64,000 nt of DNA from DATCJA01 sp963814955 (GTDB taxonomy: Bacteria; Acidobacteriota; Vicinamibacteria; Vicinamibacterales; UBA2999): NCBI GenBank assembly GCA_963814955.1, contig CAWFEX010000004.1, positions 930,001 through 994,000 of the forward strand, given 5' to 3'. Under the pieces are notes generated by a model that did no database searches, was not told the origin of the DNA, and worked only from the letters and a program-made list of their open reading frames with translations. The position numbers and the translations under genes were made by a program. Each line of letters opens with the position of its first letter. Position 1 is the first letter of the stretch. This document shows positions 9,539 through 18,046 of this stretch, piece after piece.

Positions 9539-9616
9539 GGCCGACCTTTCCGCCTTCGCCGAAGGCTCCGGCGAGACCTCGCCGAAGCGCAAAGCGCGTA
9601 GGCGGGCAGGTCGGCC
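9539..9616. repeat. dispersed inverted repeat with long loop
   Basis: GGCCGACCT at 9539-9547 pairs with AGGTCGGCC at 9608-9616. The 60-base interior contains nested short palindromes (CGCCTTCGCCGAAGGC-like). It sits between the tandem repeat and a strong ribosome-binding site. It resembles a non-autonomous intergenic element rather than a terminator; no T-tract follows. Confidence 0.65.
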
Positions 9617-9636
9617 CGATACGAAGGAGGCGCATC

Positions 9637-9936
9637 ATGTATCTGATCCGCGAGGTTCTGCACTGCAAGCCCGGGAAGGTCCGCCCAATGGTTGAAAAGT
9701 TCAAAGTCATTTCAACCGTGTTGAAGGAAAAGGGACAGGAACCGCTTCGGCTGTTGACGGATGTCACAGGCGAGCCGTACTGGACCATCGTCGCCGAAGC
9801 AACCGTACCGGCCATCGACGATTTCTTCGCCATGGAAGAACAGCTGATGGCCAACGAGACCCTTCGAAAAGCGATGGCTGATTATCACGATCTTGTCGAG
9901 AACGGTCGCCGCGAAATTTATCGGATTGAGAGCTGA
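9637..9936 (+). CDS. small alpha/beta-barrel-like protein
   Basis: 99 residues, preceded by a clear GAAGGAGG ribosome-binding site. The pattern MYLIREVLHCKPGKVRPMVE, a helix, EPLRLLTDVTGEPYWTIVAE, a helix, fits the dimeric alpha/beta barrel fold (NIPSNAP or ABM monooxygenase-like), where small proteins bind or oxidise aromatics. No catalytic residues can be assigned. Its place between two flavoprotein genes supports a role in the same oxidative pathway. Confidence 0.6.
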   Translation: MYLIREVLHCKPGKVRPMVEKFKVISTVLKEKGQEPLRLLTDVTGEPYWTIVAEATVPAIDDFFAMEEQLMANETLRKAMADYHDLVENGRREIYRIES

Positions 9937-9996
9937 CGTCACGCGGTGTTGGAGATCGCGTGCCACCTCCTTCAGTGGAGTCGGCGGGTTGCTCGA

Positions 9997-11127
9997 ATGA
10001 GTGATCAGGAGCTCGGAACGGTGGTCGTTGGTGGAAGCCAGGCAGGTCTGGCTGTCGGCTATCACCTGATGCAACGTCGTCTGCCGTTCGTGATCCTGGA
10101 CGAGAACGACCGGATCGGTGATGCCTGGCGGAAGAGATGGGATTCGCTACGGCTGTTTACGCCTGGCCGTTACGACGGACTACCGGGGATGGACTTTCCG
10201 GGATCGCCCTCTTCTTATCCGACCAAGGACGAGACCGCCGACTATCTCGAGGCTTATGCCCGCGAGCTCCAGCTCCCTGTGCGAACCAGTGTAAGAGTCG
10301 ACAAAATCTCCAAGATCGGGGCACGATTCGAGGTGATCTGTGGCGAGCACACGCTATTCGCCGAGAACGTGGTCGTGGCTACCGGCGCCTATAACAACCC
10401 CAAAGTGCCACCGTTCGCACGCGAGCTCGACGAGAACATCGTCCAGCTCCACTCCAAGGAGTACCGCAACCCAGCGCAAATCCAGAAAGGGGGAGTGCTG
10501 GTGGTGGGCGCCGGTAACTCCGGCGCCGAGATAGCGATCGAACTCGCTCCCCACCACCAGACATGGCTATCCGGCCGGGACACGGGGCAGGAGCCCACGC
10601 GGGCCGGGAGTCTTCCAGATCACCTGTTCACGCCCATCATGTGGTTCATGGCGACGCAGGTGTTGACGGTGAAGAATCCACTTGGAAGAAAGGTCCGCGA
10701 CTATTTCCTCGATCCCCCTCATGGAATCCCTCTGGGGCGGGTGCGACGGAAGGATTTTGCTGTTGCAGGCATCGAAAGAGTGCCGCGAATGACAGGGGTG
10801 AGCAACCGATACCCAGTCCTCGAGGATGGAAGAGTCCTCAGCGTGTCGAACGTCATTTGGTGCACCGGATTCACACCAAGTTATGAGTGGCTGGATCTCT
10901 CGCTACCTGCTCACAACGGCGTTCCCATTCACAATCGGGGCATCGTCGAGTGCTGTCCCGGTCTCTACCTCGTGGGGCTTCCCTTCCTTCACTCGCTGAG
11001 CTCGGTGCTGGTGGGAGGCGTAGGACGGGATGCCGAGCACATCGTTCATCACATCGATTCCACACGGTCGGCCAGGAGGGAGCAGGTTCGTGGCCGGACC
11101 GCGGCGGGCGCGAAATTTACCCGATGA
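9997..11127 (+). CDS. flavin-containing monooxygenase (CzcO-like)
   Basis: About 376 residues from the ATG at 9997; an upstream in-frame start at 9946 would add residues that look non-coding. The FAD-binding motif VVVGGSQAGLAVGYHL is at the N-terminus, the WDSLRLFTPGRYDGLPGMDF segment is typical of the CzcO/TrkA-like FMO group, and the second Rossmann motif VLVVGAGNSGAEIAIEL binds NADPH. The late IWCTGFTPSYEWLDL is also characteristic. Predicted cytosolic NADPH-dependent oxygenase of an unknown organic substrate. Its stop overlaps the start of the DUF998 gene (ATGA). Confidence 0.86.
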   Translation: MSDQELGTVVVGGSQAGLAVGYHLMQRRLPFVILDENDRIGDAWRKRWDSLRLFTPGRYDGLPGMDFPGSPSSYPTKDETADYLEAYARELQLPVRTSVRVDKISKIGARFEVICGEHTLFAENVVVATGAYNNPKVPPFARELDENIVQLHSKEYRNPAQIQKGGVLVVGAGNSGAEIAIELAPHHQTWLSGRDTGQEPTRAGSLPDHLFTPIMWFMATQVLTVKNPLGRKVRDYFLDPPHGIPLGRVRRKDFAVAGIERVPRMTGVSNRYPVLEDGRVLSVSNVIWCTGFTPSYEWLDLSLPAHNGVPIHNRGIVECCPGLYLVGLPFLHSLSSVLVGGVGRDAEHIVHHIDSTRSARREQVRGRTAAGAKFTR

Positions 11128-11840
11128 GAACTGAGGTGACCGCCATGACTCTGCTGGCACACACTTACGTTGATGACACCACCGGAATGAGGGTTCCGCG
11201 GGTACGAACACTCGCACTCGCGGGCATCGTCGGACCGATATTCTTCACCGTGCTGGTCGTCGTGCAGGGATTCCTCCGGCCCGAATACAGCCATGTGAAG
11301 ATGCCCATCAGCGCGCTTGCCGCATGGCCGACCGGCTGGATTCAAACGATCAACTTCTACGTGGTCGGTCTGTTGATGATGGCGTTCGCCGTGGCGCTGC
11401 ACCTGGGCGTTCAAGCGACGCGGCGGGGAGGCACTGGTTTCGCGTTGCTCCTCATGAGCGGTTTGGGCGTCGTGTTGGCTGGCGTCTTTCCGTGGCACAT
11501 GGTCAACGGCGTTCCCACCGAAACCCCCGCGCACGTCGTCGGTGCGATCATGGCGTTCGCTTCAACCGGGCTCGGATTGGTTGTGTTCTCGAGACGCATG
11601 GCCGCCGATCCGCGATGGCGCGATCTGGCGGCTTACACGATGTACACAGGGATAGTCGTGCTGGTGCTGTTTATCGCGGTCGGGTTCTTTGCGATCGATG
11701 AGGGCACGCCGCTACACGAGTGGGCCGGTCTTCTGCAGCGGGTTCTGTGTGCCGTGTGGTTTGCGTGCCTGATCGCGCTCGGCGTTCGTCTCCGAGCTGT
11801 GTCCAGCACCTCCTCCCGACAACAGGCCATAAGTCGCTGA
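11124..11840 (+). CDS. DUF998 family membrane protein
   Basis: 238 residues with six predicted membrane helices, starting with GIVGPIFFTVLVVVQGFLRP. The EYSHVKMPISALAAWPTGW segment after helix 1 is the DUF998 hallmark (family: EYSxxxxxISxLA). The ATG at 11124 overlaps the FMO stop; an internal ATG at 11145 is an alternative. Function of the family is unknown. Co-translation with the monooxygenase suggests transport or membrane handling of the same compound. Confidence 0.8.
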   Translation: MRTEVTAMTLLAHTYVDDTTGMRVPRVRTLALAGIVGPIFFTVLVVVQGFLRPEYSHVKMPISALAAWPTGWIQTINFYVVGLLMMAFAVALHLGVQATRRGGTGFALLLMSGLGVVLAGVFPWHMVNGVPTETPAHVVGAIMAFASTGLGLVVFSRRMAADPRWRDLAAYTMYTGIVVLVLFIAVGFFAIDEGTPLHEWAGLLQRVLCAVWFACLIALGVRLRAVSSTSSRQQAISR

Positions 11841-11847
11841 CCACGGA

Positions 11848-12888
11848 TCACCGGCACGGGGCGTTCGACTTCGCCCACACGATCCATTCTTCCGCGACCG
11901 CGGGGCGATCCTTGTCGAACCGCGACATCTCGTCGTTCGTCATCCTCTCTTGATAATCGTACTGGCCGTCGGAAGACGGGCCCGCCTTCATCAGAGCGAG
12001 CATGCGAACGACGTCGACGGGCACCTGCATCCTGGTGTCGCGCAGTCCGATCGGGACGAATGCGAAGTACTTCCGACAGAGATCCGGGCGTTCCTTCATC
12101 ACAGAAAGGAGTGTCAGCGACGCTTCGCTGTCGGGGACGGACTGCAGGCGTTCGACGAGCGCGAGCGCGAGCGAGTCGAAAAGTCGCGTAATGTCCTCGT
12201 CAGTGAAGTCAGGGCTTTGAACTCCCCCAAGCGTCTCGGCAACCCAGGGATTGGCAATGTCCCGCACCTTCTCGGCGATGACGCGCCACGCGCGAGCAGC
12301 AGGGCCGGCCACGCCGAGACGGCCACTGTCCAACAGGTCTTGCCAACCCTTGGCGCCGCCCAGCACGGTCAGTGCGTCGAGCATGCTGGATTCGAGACGT
12401 CCCTCGCGCTCGAAGTCTGCAATCAGCTTCTGCTGGAGTACGGGAACCGCCGCGGTGTCGCCGGATTCCCGAATCCGGTTGACGGCGGCGATGGATACAG
12501 CTGGATTGGTGTCAGCCATCAAACGTACGTTGACCGATTGCAGGTTCAACAGAACGTGAGCCGCGACCTGCGCGCCCATGTAGATGAGAAACGCGACTAT
12601 CGCGGTCCGTCCACGAGCAACAACCTTCCCCCGTAATTTGGCGACCAGTGAGGCCAATCCAAAACCCACCAAGGCGTATTCCAGAAAGCCAACAATCATC
12701 AGATCCGGTGGCGGAAACTCAACGCCCAGCAGCGCTCGAGCGAGATACAGCGTCAATGTCGAATAGAGGCCCCAGACCAGGAGCATGCCGCTGAGCGACG
12801 GATGGCCTCCGCCCCAGAACGATTCGACCACGAACACGGCGAGCAGCAGTGCCGCCAAAAGGCCAAGGAGAAACCAGAGCACCCTCAC
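11848..12888 (-). CDS. integral membrane protein with helical-repeat C-terminal domain
   Basis: 346 residues with a GTG start at 12888 (MRVLWFLLGLLAALL). There are four predicted N-terminal membrane helices (residues ~1-120), then a soluble, mostly helical region with HEAT-like spacing (PAVSIAAVNRIRESGDTAAV, DALTVLGGAKGWQDLL). No enzyme motif or named family recognised. It converges on the DUF998 gene with only 7 bp between the stops. The segment ESFWGGGHPS near residue 25 and the region just upstream of the start recur at 17.9 kb, where they look like a relic of a related gene. Confidence 0.65.
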   Translation of the reverse strand: MRVLWFLLGLLAALLLAVFVVESFWGGGHPSLSGMLLVWGLYSTLTLYLARALLGVEFPPPDLMIVGFLEYALVGFGLASLVAKLRGKVVARGRTAIVAFLIYMGAQVAAHVLLNLQSVNVRLMADTNPAVSIAAVNRIRESGDTAAVPVLQQKLIADFEREGRLESSMLDALTVLGGAKGWQDLLDSGRLGVAGPAARAWRVIAEKVRDIANPWVAETLGGVQSPDFTDEDITRLFDSLALALVERLQSVPDSEASLTLLSVMKERPDLCRKYFAFVPIGLRDTRMQVPVDVVRMLALMKAGPSSDGQYDYQERMTNDEMSRFDKDRPAVAEEWIVWAKSNAPCR

Positions 12889-13032
12889 GGCGCTGAGGAT
12901 ACACCTCCGCTTCTACGCTCCAGAACCGACGCCGGAAAGACCGTCAGCGTGCGATCGCGCCTCGACATCTTGGGTCTGCCTTCAGCTGAGCTTCCTGGAG
13001 CCTGAAGCGCCCGCGTAGAATGCTGTTCGCTC

Positions 13033-16000
13033 ATGGACCCCGCGCGGTGGCGGCGCATCGAAGATCTGTATTTCCTCGCGCTTTCCCGCCCGGGCGATGA
13101 GCGCGACGCCTTCCTCCACGACGCGTGCGGCACCGATGTGGCCCTTCGGGACGAGGTGCAATCGCTCCTGAACCAGCACACGTCGTCGCCCGGCCTGTTG
13201 TTGACCCGCGACGTCGCGCTCGCTCAGGTCGTATCGGATTCCGCGCCGGATCGCACGGGGCAGCGGCTCGGTGTTTTCGAGCTCGAGCTCCGGCTCGGGT
13301 CTGGGGGCATGGGCGAGGTCTACCGTGCCCGGGATACGCGCCTCAAGCGCCTCGTCGCCATCAAGATCCTTCAAGCCGACCAGGGCGAGGGCAACCAGTC
13401 GAAACGACGGCTCCTGCGCGAGGCGAGAGCCGCCGCTGCGCTCGATCACCCGAACATCTGCCCGATCTACGAAATCTCCGAGGCGGACGGCGTCGGCTTC
13501 ATCGTGATGTCGTATGTCGAGGGCGAGACGCTGGCGCAGACGATCGCCCGCCAGCACGCCTCGTCCGCCCCCGAGCCGGCCGAGACCGACGCGATCGCGA
13601 TCATCAGTCAAATCGCCTTGGCTCTCGGCGAAGCGCATCGGCATGGCATCGTGCATCGCGACATCAAGCCGGCCAATGTCATGCTCACGTCGCGGCGGAT
13701 CGTCAAGGTGCTGGATTTCGGGGTCGCCGCGGCGATGCCTCAACCCACCGACGCGACCACGCTCGTGGACTCCGTGGCGGCTCCCGGGCTCGTTGCTGGT
13801 ACGGTGGCGTACATGTCGCCGGAGCAGGTTCGTGGTGAGCCGGTCGACCACCGCACCGACATCTTCAGTCTGGGCATCGTCGGCTACGAGCTCGTGATCG
13901 GAGGCCATCCCTTCGCCGGTCCGAGCTTTGCCAGTACCGTCTCGGCCATCCTGACCCGCGAGCCCGACGGATTGCGCGACCGGAACGACATCTCCCGCGA
14001 CCTGCGCCGAATCCTTCGCAAGTGCCTGGAGAAGGATCGAGATGACCGGTACGCGAACATCGACGAGCTGCTCGCCGACTTGTCGTCGTTCGCGCATGAC
14101 GGACGGGTGCAGGAGGGCACGGTTGCCGGGGGCCCGGTCCTGCCGCCGCCGATGATCGCGGCCTCCGCCGATGCGACCGACTTCGTGGGACGGGAGATGG
14201 AGCTCGATCTGCTCGGCAAGGCCTGGAGGGACGCGAGCGCGGGGCAACGTACGGTAATCCTCGTCGGCGGCGAGCCCGGGATCGGCAAGACGCGCATGGC
14301 GGTGGAGTTCGCCCGCCGATGTGCACAGGAGGGAGCGACGGTGCTGGTCGGACGGGCCGACCAGGACGCGTTGCTTCCGTACCGGCCGTTCGTGGAGGCG
14401 CTGACTTGGTACGTCCGCGCGTGCCCGCGACCGGATCTGATGGCACAGCTCGACGCGCTCGGTGGTGGCGGTGAGCTGGCCTGGATCGTTCCGGAACTGC
14501 AGCGCCTGGTGCGCGACCTGCCCGTTCCCGCGCCGGTGAGCCCAGAGAGCCAGCGGTACCGCCTCTTCGAGGTGGTCAGCGAGCTGCTGATCCGCGCGTC
14601 GGCGTCGCATCCCGTCCTGCTGCTTGTGGACGACCTCCACTGGGCGGACAAGGCGACGGTCCAGTTGATGCGGCATCTCCTTCGTCGTCCCGACCGATCG
14701 GCGCTGTGCGTCGTGCTGACCTACCGCGAAGCCGACGTACCGGGCAACGCGGCGCTGGCCGACCTGCTCGCCGAGCTCCGCCGCGATCCCGGCGCCATGC
14801 GTCTGGCATTGCGGGGGCTTGGTGATGCCGCGGTGGGGCAGCTCGTCAAATCGCTCGGCGGAGCCGACGCGGCGGGAACGTTCGGCGGACTGGTCGCCGA
14901 GAGCACCGGCGGCAACCCGCTGTTTGTTGGCGAGGTCGTCCGACATCTGATCGGAAGCGGAGCCCTCACCGTGCTTCGCGGCATCAAGCACCTGTCGGAT
15001 GTGGGTGTGCCCGAGGGCGTCAAGGAGGTTATCCGTGGGCGTCTCTCGAGGTTGACGGACGACTGCCGGCGCATTCTGACGCTTGCGGCAGTCGTCGGTC
15101 GGGACTTCGACCTCGCCATTCTCGAGACGGTCGAAGGGCGCGACGAAGACCAGCTGATCGACCTGGTGGACGAGGCGATCCACGCGCACGTCATCGAGCC
15201 CATTCCGGGCGTGGGTGAGCGATTCACGTTCGCGCATGCCCTCATTCGCGAAACCCTCTACGACGAAATGTCCGGCCCGCGCCGCGCCCGTCTGCACCGC
15301 CGTGTCGGCGAAGCGCTCGAGAAGCGCAGTGAAGGTACTGCGAACCCTCCGTTGGCCGATCTGGCGCATCACTTCCTGCAAGCGGCGCCGGCTGGCGCCG
15401 CGGCCAAGGCTATCCAGTACGCCATCCAGGCCGGCGACGCCGCCGTCGCGGCGCTGGTGTTCGAGGATGCCATTCGCTTCTACGATCGGGCGATGCAGAC
15501 GCTCGACGTGCAGCCGGCACGGGAGGACATCGTCGCGCAGCGGGCCGCCGTGCACACCCATCGCGCCCTCGCGTTCCGCGCGCTCGGCCAATGGGGATCG
15601 CAGAAACAGGACGTCGAACGCGCGCTGGAGTACATCGATTCCCGGCAGACGGAGCGCCGCGCGGAGCTCACGTTGATGCTCGCGGATGCCGCCTTCTACC
15701 TGCTGGACATCGCCGGCACCGAATGTGCGGCGTCGGCCGCGCTCGCGCTCGCGCAGGAGGTCGGCCGCGGCGACATCGCCGGCGATGCCCTGGGGTGGCT
15801 CGCCCGCTGCCAGCAGGCGCGGGGAGATGTCAAAGGCGCCGTTGCACTGGATCGGCGCGCGGTGACGCTTACGGGTACACCCGGACGCGTCACGCGCATG
15901 CATGGCGGCCACACGCTGTACCTGGCCGGGCGCCTGACCGGATTCGCCGACGAGGCCCTTCGCCACGTCGAGCTCGCTCGCGCGTCACACGACCCACAGC

Positions 16001-16770
16001 AGGTGATGTTCGCCACGCCTCATCTCGCGCTGGGACTTGGGGCCATCGGCCGCTACGCGGAGGCGCTGCAGGCGTTTGCCGACGCGCGGGCCTTCGGCCA
16101 GCGATACGGTGTGGTTGCGCCGCTGGCCCGCTCCATCTCGATGTCTGCCGGTCTCAGACTGATGCTGTTCGACTATGCGGCCGCCCGGGAGTTGGCCAGT
16201 GAAGCCCTCGAACTCGCGCGATCGGTCAACTTCAACCCGCCGGTGGTAAGCGCCGGCATCGACCTGCTGCTGATCGCGGCCCGCACCGGACACTTCGACG
16301 GCGTGGACTCACTGATGCGAGAGACGACCGAGCGGTTCGAGACGATGCCGGGGTGGCACGAGTGGCTGTGGCGACTGCGATTGAAACAGGCGAGCGCCGA
16401 GCTCGCCCTGGCTCGCGGCAGGTTCGAGACCGCCGCCGCGGAAGCGACCGACGCGGCCGGGCTCAGCCGAGCGAGCCGTCCCAAGTACCACGTGCTGGCG
16501 AGGATCACGCGGGCACGCGCGCGCGCCGGCCTGGGGCAGACGCGCGCGGCGATCGGCGACGCGAGGCGCGCGGTCGCCCTGGCGAAACGCATCGGTGATC
16601 CGGCTCTGCTGCTGCCGGCGACGACGCTGCTGGTGGCGCTCGACGGCAACGACAGCCTCGCGGCCGACGCGCGGCTGCTGGTGGAGCGCATCGCTTCGGC
16701 ACTGCCGGATCCCATCCTGCGCCAGCGCTTCCTCGCGGCCGAAGCGGTCACACGGCTGCGCTCGTCCTGA
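13033..16770 (+). CDS. serine/threonine protein kinase with AAA ATPase and TPR domains (PknK-like)
   Basis: 1245 residues, uninterrupted. The N-terminal MDPARWRRIEDLYFLAL is typical of acidobacterial kinases. Kinase domain: Gly loop LGSGGMGEVY (~89-98), Lys111 in AIKIL, catalytic HRDIKPAN (~208-215), DFG at ~228-230. Then a signalling ATPase like that of AfsR/MalT: Walker A GGEPGIGKTR (~411-420) and Walker B LLLVDDLHWAD (~530). The last ~450 residues are TPR-like. No membrane segment or DNA-binding domain is evident, so it is a cytosolic signal integrator, probably phosphorylating regulators in response to a ligand bound by the TPR/ATPase part. Substrates are unknown. Confidence 0.93.
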   Translation: MDPARWRRIEDLYFLALSRPGDERDAFLHDACGTDVALRDEVQSLLNQHTSSPGLLLTRDVALAQVVSDSAPDRTGQRLGVFELELRLGSGGMGEVYRARDTRLKRLVAIKILQADQGEGNQSKRRLLREARAAAALDHPNICPIYEISEADGVGFIVMSYVEGETLAQTIARQHASSAPEPAETDAIAIISQIALALGEAHRHGIVHRDIKPANVMLTSRRIVKVLDFGVAAAMPQPTDATTLVDSVAAPGLVAGTVAYMSPEQVRGEPVDHRTDIFSLGIVGYELVIGGHPFAGPSFASTVSAILTREPDGLRDRNDISRDLRRILRKCLEKDRDDRYANIDELLADLSSFAHDGRVQEGTVAGGPVLPPPMIAASADATDFVGREMELDLLGKAWRDASAGQRTVILVGGEPGIGKTRMAVEFARRCAQEGATVLVGRADQDALLPYRPFVEALTWYVRACPRPDLMAQLDALGGGGELAWIVPELQRLVRDLPVPAPVSPESQRYRLFEVVSELLIRASASHPVLLLVDDLHWADKATVQLMRHLLRRPDRSALCVVLTYREADVPGNAALADLLAELRRDPGAMRLALRGLGDAAVGQLVKSLGGADAAGTFGGLVAESTGGNPLFVGEVVRHLIGSGALTVLRGIKHLSDVGVPEGVKEVIRGRLSRLTDDCRRILTLAAVVGRDFDLAILETVEGRDEDQLIDLVDEAIHAHVIEPIPGVGERFTFAHALIRETLYDEMSGPRRARLHRRVGEALEKRSEGTANPPLADLAHHFLQAAPAGAAAKAIQYAIQAGDAAVAALVFEDAIRFYDRAMQTLDVQPAREDIVAQRAAVHTHRALAFRALGQWGSQKQDVERALEYIDSRQTERRAELTLMLADAAFYLLDIAGTECAASAALALAQEVGRGDIAGDALGWLARCQQARGDVKGAVALDRRAVTLTGTPGRVTRMHGGHTLYLAGRLTGFADEALRHVELARASHDPQQVMFATPHLALGLGAIGRYAEALQAFADARAFGQRYGVVAPLARSISMSAGLRLMLFDYAAARELASEALELARSVNFNPPVVSAGIDLLLIAARTGHFDGVDSLMRETTERFETMPGWHEWLWRLRLKQASAELALARGRFETAAAEATDAAGLSRASRPKYHVLARITRARARAGLGQTRAAIGDARRAVALAKRIGDPALLLPATTLLVALDGNDSLAADARLLVERIASALPDPILRQRFLAAEAVTRLRSS

Positions 16771-16803
16771 ATCCGCTCCGATAGACTGACCGTCGTGCCG
16801 GCG

Positions 16804-17007
16804 CTAATCATCGAGCACGAATGTCACCATCATGTTCACTTGATATTCAGAAATCTTCCCCTCATTGCAGCGCACGTGCTGTTCCTTGATCCAGGCGCTG
16901 CGAACATGGCGGAGGGTCGCTGATGCCCTTGTCAAGCCTTGCTGGATGGCATCCTCGAAGCTTTTCGTCGACGTCGAACTAATCTCAGATACCTTTGCAA
17001 TCGACAT
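16804..17007 (-). CDS. dodecin family flavin-binding protein
   Basis: 67 residues with the whole dodecin pattern: SIAKVSEISSTSTKSFEDAI, then GLTRASATLRHVRSAWIKEQ and a final strand YQVNMMVTFVLDD. Dodecins form hollow 12-mers that store or buffer flavins (FMN, riboflavin); the conserved Trp stacks on the isoalloxazine ring, here in SAWIKEQ. The ATG at 17007 matches the family start; the longer frame reaching 17121 adds an untypical extension. It is a stand-alone gene converging on the kinase gene. A flavin store fits a genome segment with several flavoproteins. Confidence 0.9.
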   Translation of the reverse strand: MSIAKVSEISSTSTKSFEDAIQQGLTRASATLRHVRSAWIKEQHVRCNEGKISEYQVNMMVTFVLDD

Positions 17008-17272
17008 GTGTCCTCCACCCGTCTCCGGTAAGTGCGTAAGAACTCCTGCCTCAGCGGAGCAACTGAGACGTTCGTCCAGAACATAGTGCTGATCCCATGC
17101 GGATCCCGAGCGAGCCTTCACGCCTTGCTGATTAACTTGACGGTACCCGGCGACGGAATGCTGAGCTGTTGATGCCGTCTAGCGAGGCCCCACGAAACGC
17201 GCGATCATCGAGGTGACATCATTCGCGGTCATCTCGGCAACATTCTCGCGTCATGACCCTAGCCAGCGCGAC

Positions 17273-17878
17273 ATGGATCTGACCACACTCGGACGGACGC
17301 TCGGCTTTTCGTTCGCCGCTGGCGTAAACCTCTATGCCACGGTGGCCATTCTGGGCCTGGCGGCGCGCTACGGGTGGGTATCGCTTCCGCCGCAGTTCCA
17401 GGCGTTCAATAACGATGTGGTGATCTGGTCTGCCCTCGTGCTCTACGTCATCGAATTCTTCGCGGACAAGATCCCGTACATCGACACACTGTGGGACATA
17501 CTTCACACGCTCATCCGGCCGCTCGGCGGGGCATTGATCGCGGTGACGACTTTGGGCGAAGCCTCGCCAACCGTCGAGGGGCTGGTGGCGCTGCTCGGAG
17601 GGACGGTGGCTGCCGGCAGCCATCTGACGAAGACCAGCACCCGTGCCGCGGCCAACACGAGCCCCGAGCCGTTTTCGAATTGGATTCTGAGCATCACCGA
17701 GGATCTGTTTGTCGTCGGCCTCGGCTTCCTGGCGTTGCAGTATCCCGTCGCCGCCCTTGTCGTCGCTCTCGCACTGACGGTTCTCGTTGTCATCTTCGCG
17801 GCGACGATCGTCCGACGCGTCCGTCGCTGGTTCGGGCGTGCCTCGCGCCCGCAACGGGCAAGTTCGAGGGGTGCGTAA
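17273..17878 (+). CDS. DUF4126 membrane protein
   Basis: 201 residues from the ATG at 17273. Four or five membrane helices with the DUF4126 features: N-terminal GRTLGFSFAAGVNLYATVAI, central EFFADKIPYIDTLWDILHT, and LLGGTVAAGSHLTKTSTRAA. Function unknown; predicted inner membrane. An in-frame start at 17213 is possible, but its extra residues look non-coding. The gene is followed by the relic at 17885-17980. Confidence 0.8.
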   Translation: MDLTTLGRTLGFSFAAGVNLYATVAILGLAARYGWVSLPPQFQAFNNDVVIWSALVLYVIEFFADKIPYIDTLWDILHTLIRPLGGALIAVTTLGEASPTVEGLVALLGGTVAAGSHLTKTSTRAAANTSPEPFSNWILSITEDLFVVGLGFLALQYPVAALVVALALTVLVVIFAATIVRRVRRWFGRASRPQRASSRGA

Positions 17879-17884
17879 ACCGGA

Positions 17885-17980
17885 CAGAACGCCAACAAGC
17901 ATCAGAAGCGGCGACGGATGGCCTCCGCCCCAGATCGAGTCAAACGCGGCCAAGCGCCTTCATCCCGCTGAGGATACACC
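17885..17980 (-). pseudogene. relic of the 5' end of a membrane-protein gene related to 11848-12888
   Basis: Read on the minus strand, 17966-17980 matches the 15 bases just upstream of the gene at 12888 (12891-12905), and 17911-17941 matches 12795-12825 in 29 of 31 positions. The piece translates as FDSIWGGGHPSPLLMLV, like ESFWGGGHPSLSGMLLV. The spacer between the blocks is about 40 bases shorter here, so most of the first helix is missing. It looks like an internally deleted fragment of a paralogue rather than a simple mobile repeat. Confidence 0.55.
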
Positions 17981-18046
17981 CGGGTTCTTGCGCCGCAACG
18001 ATGCACTTGACCGTCACCGGGGCCGAGACGATGCTGATAGCCTGAC

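Noticed and set aside
12982..15966. A 994-residue open frame on the minus strand
   Set aside because: It is antisense to the well-supported kinase gene and has the Arg/His-rich composition of a GC-rich shadow frame.
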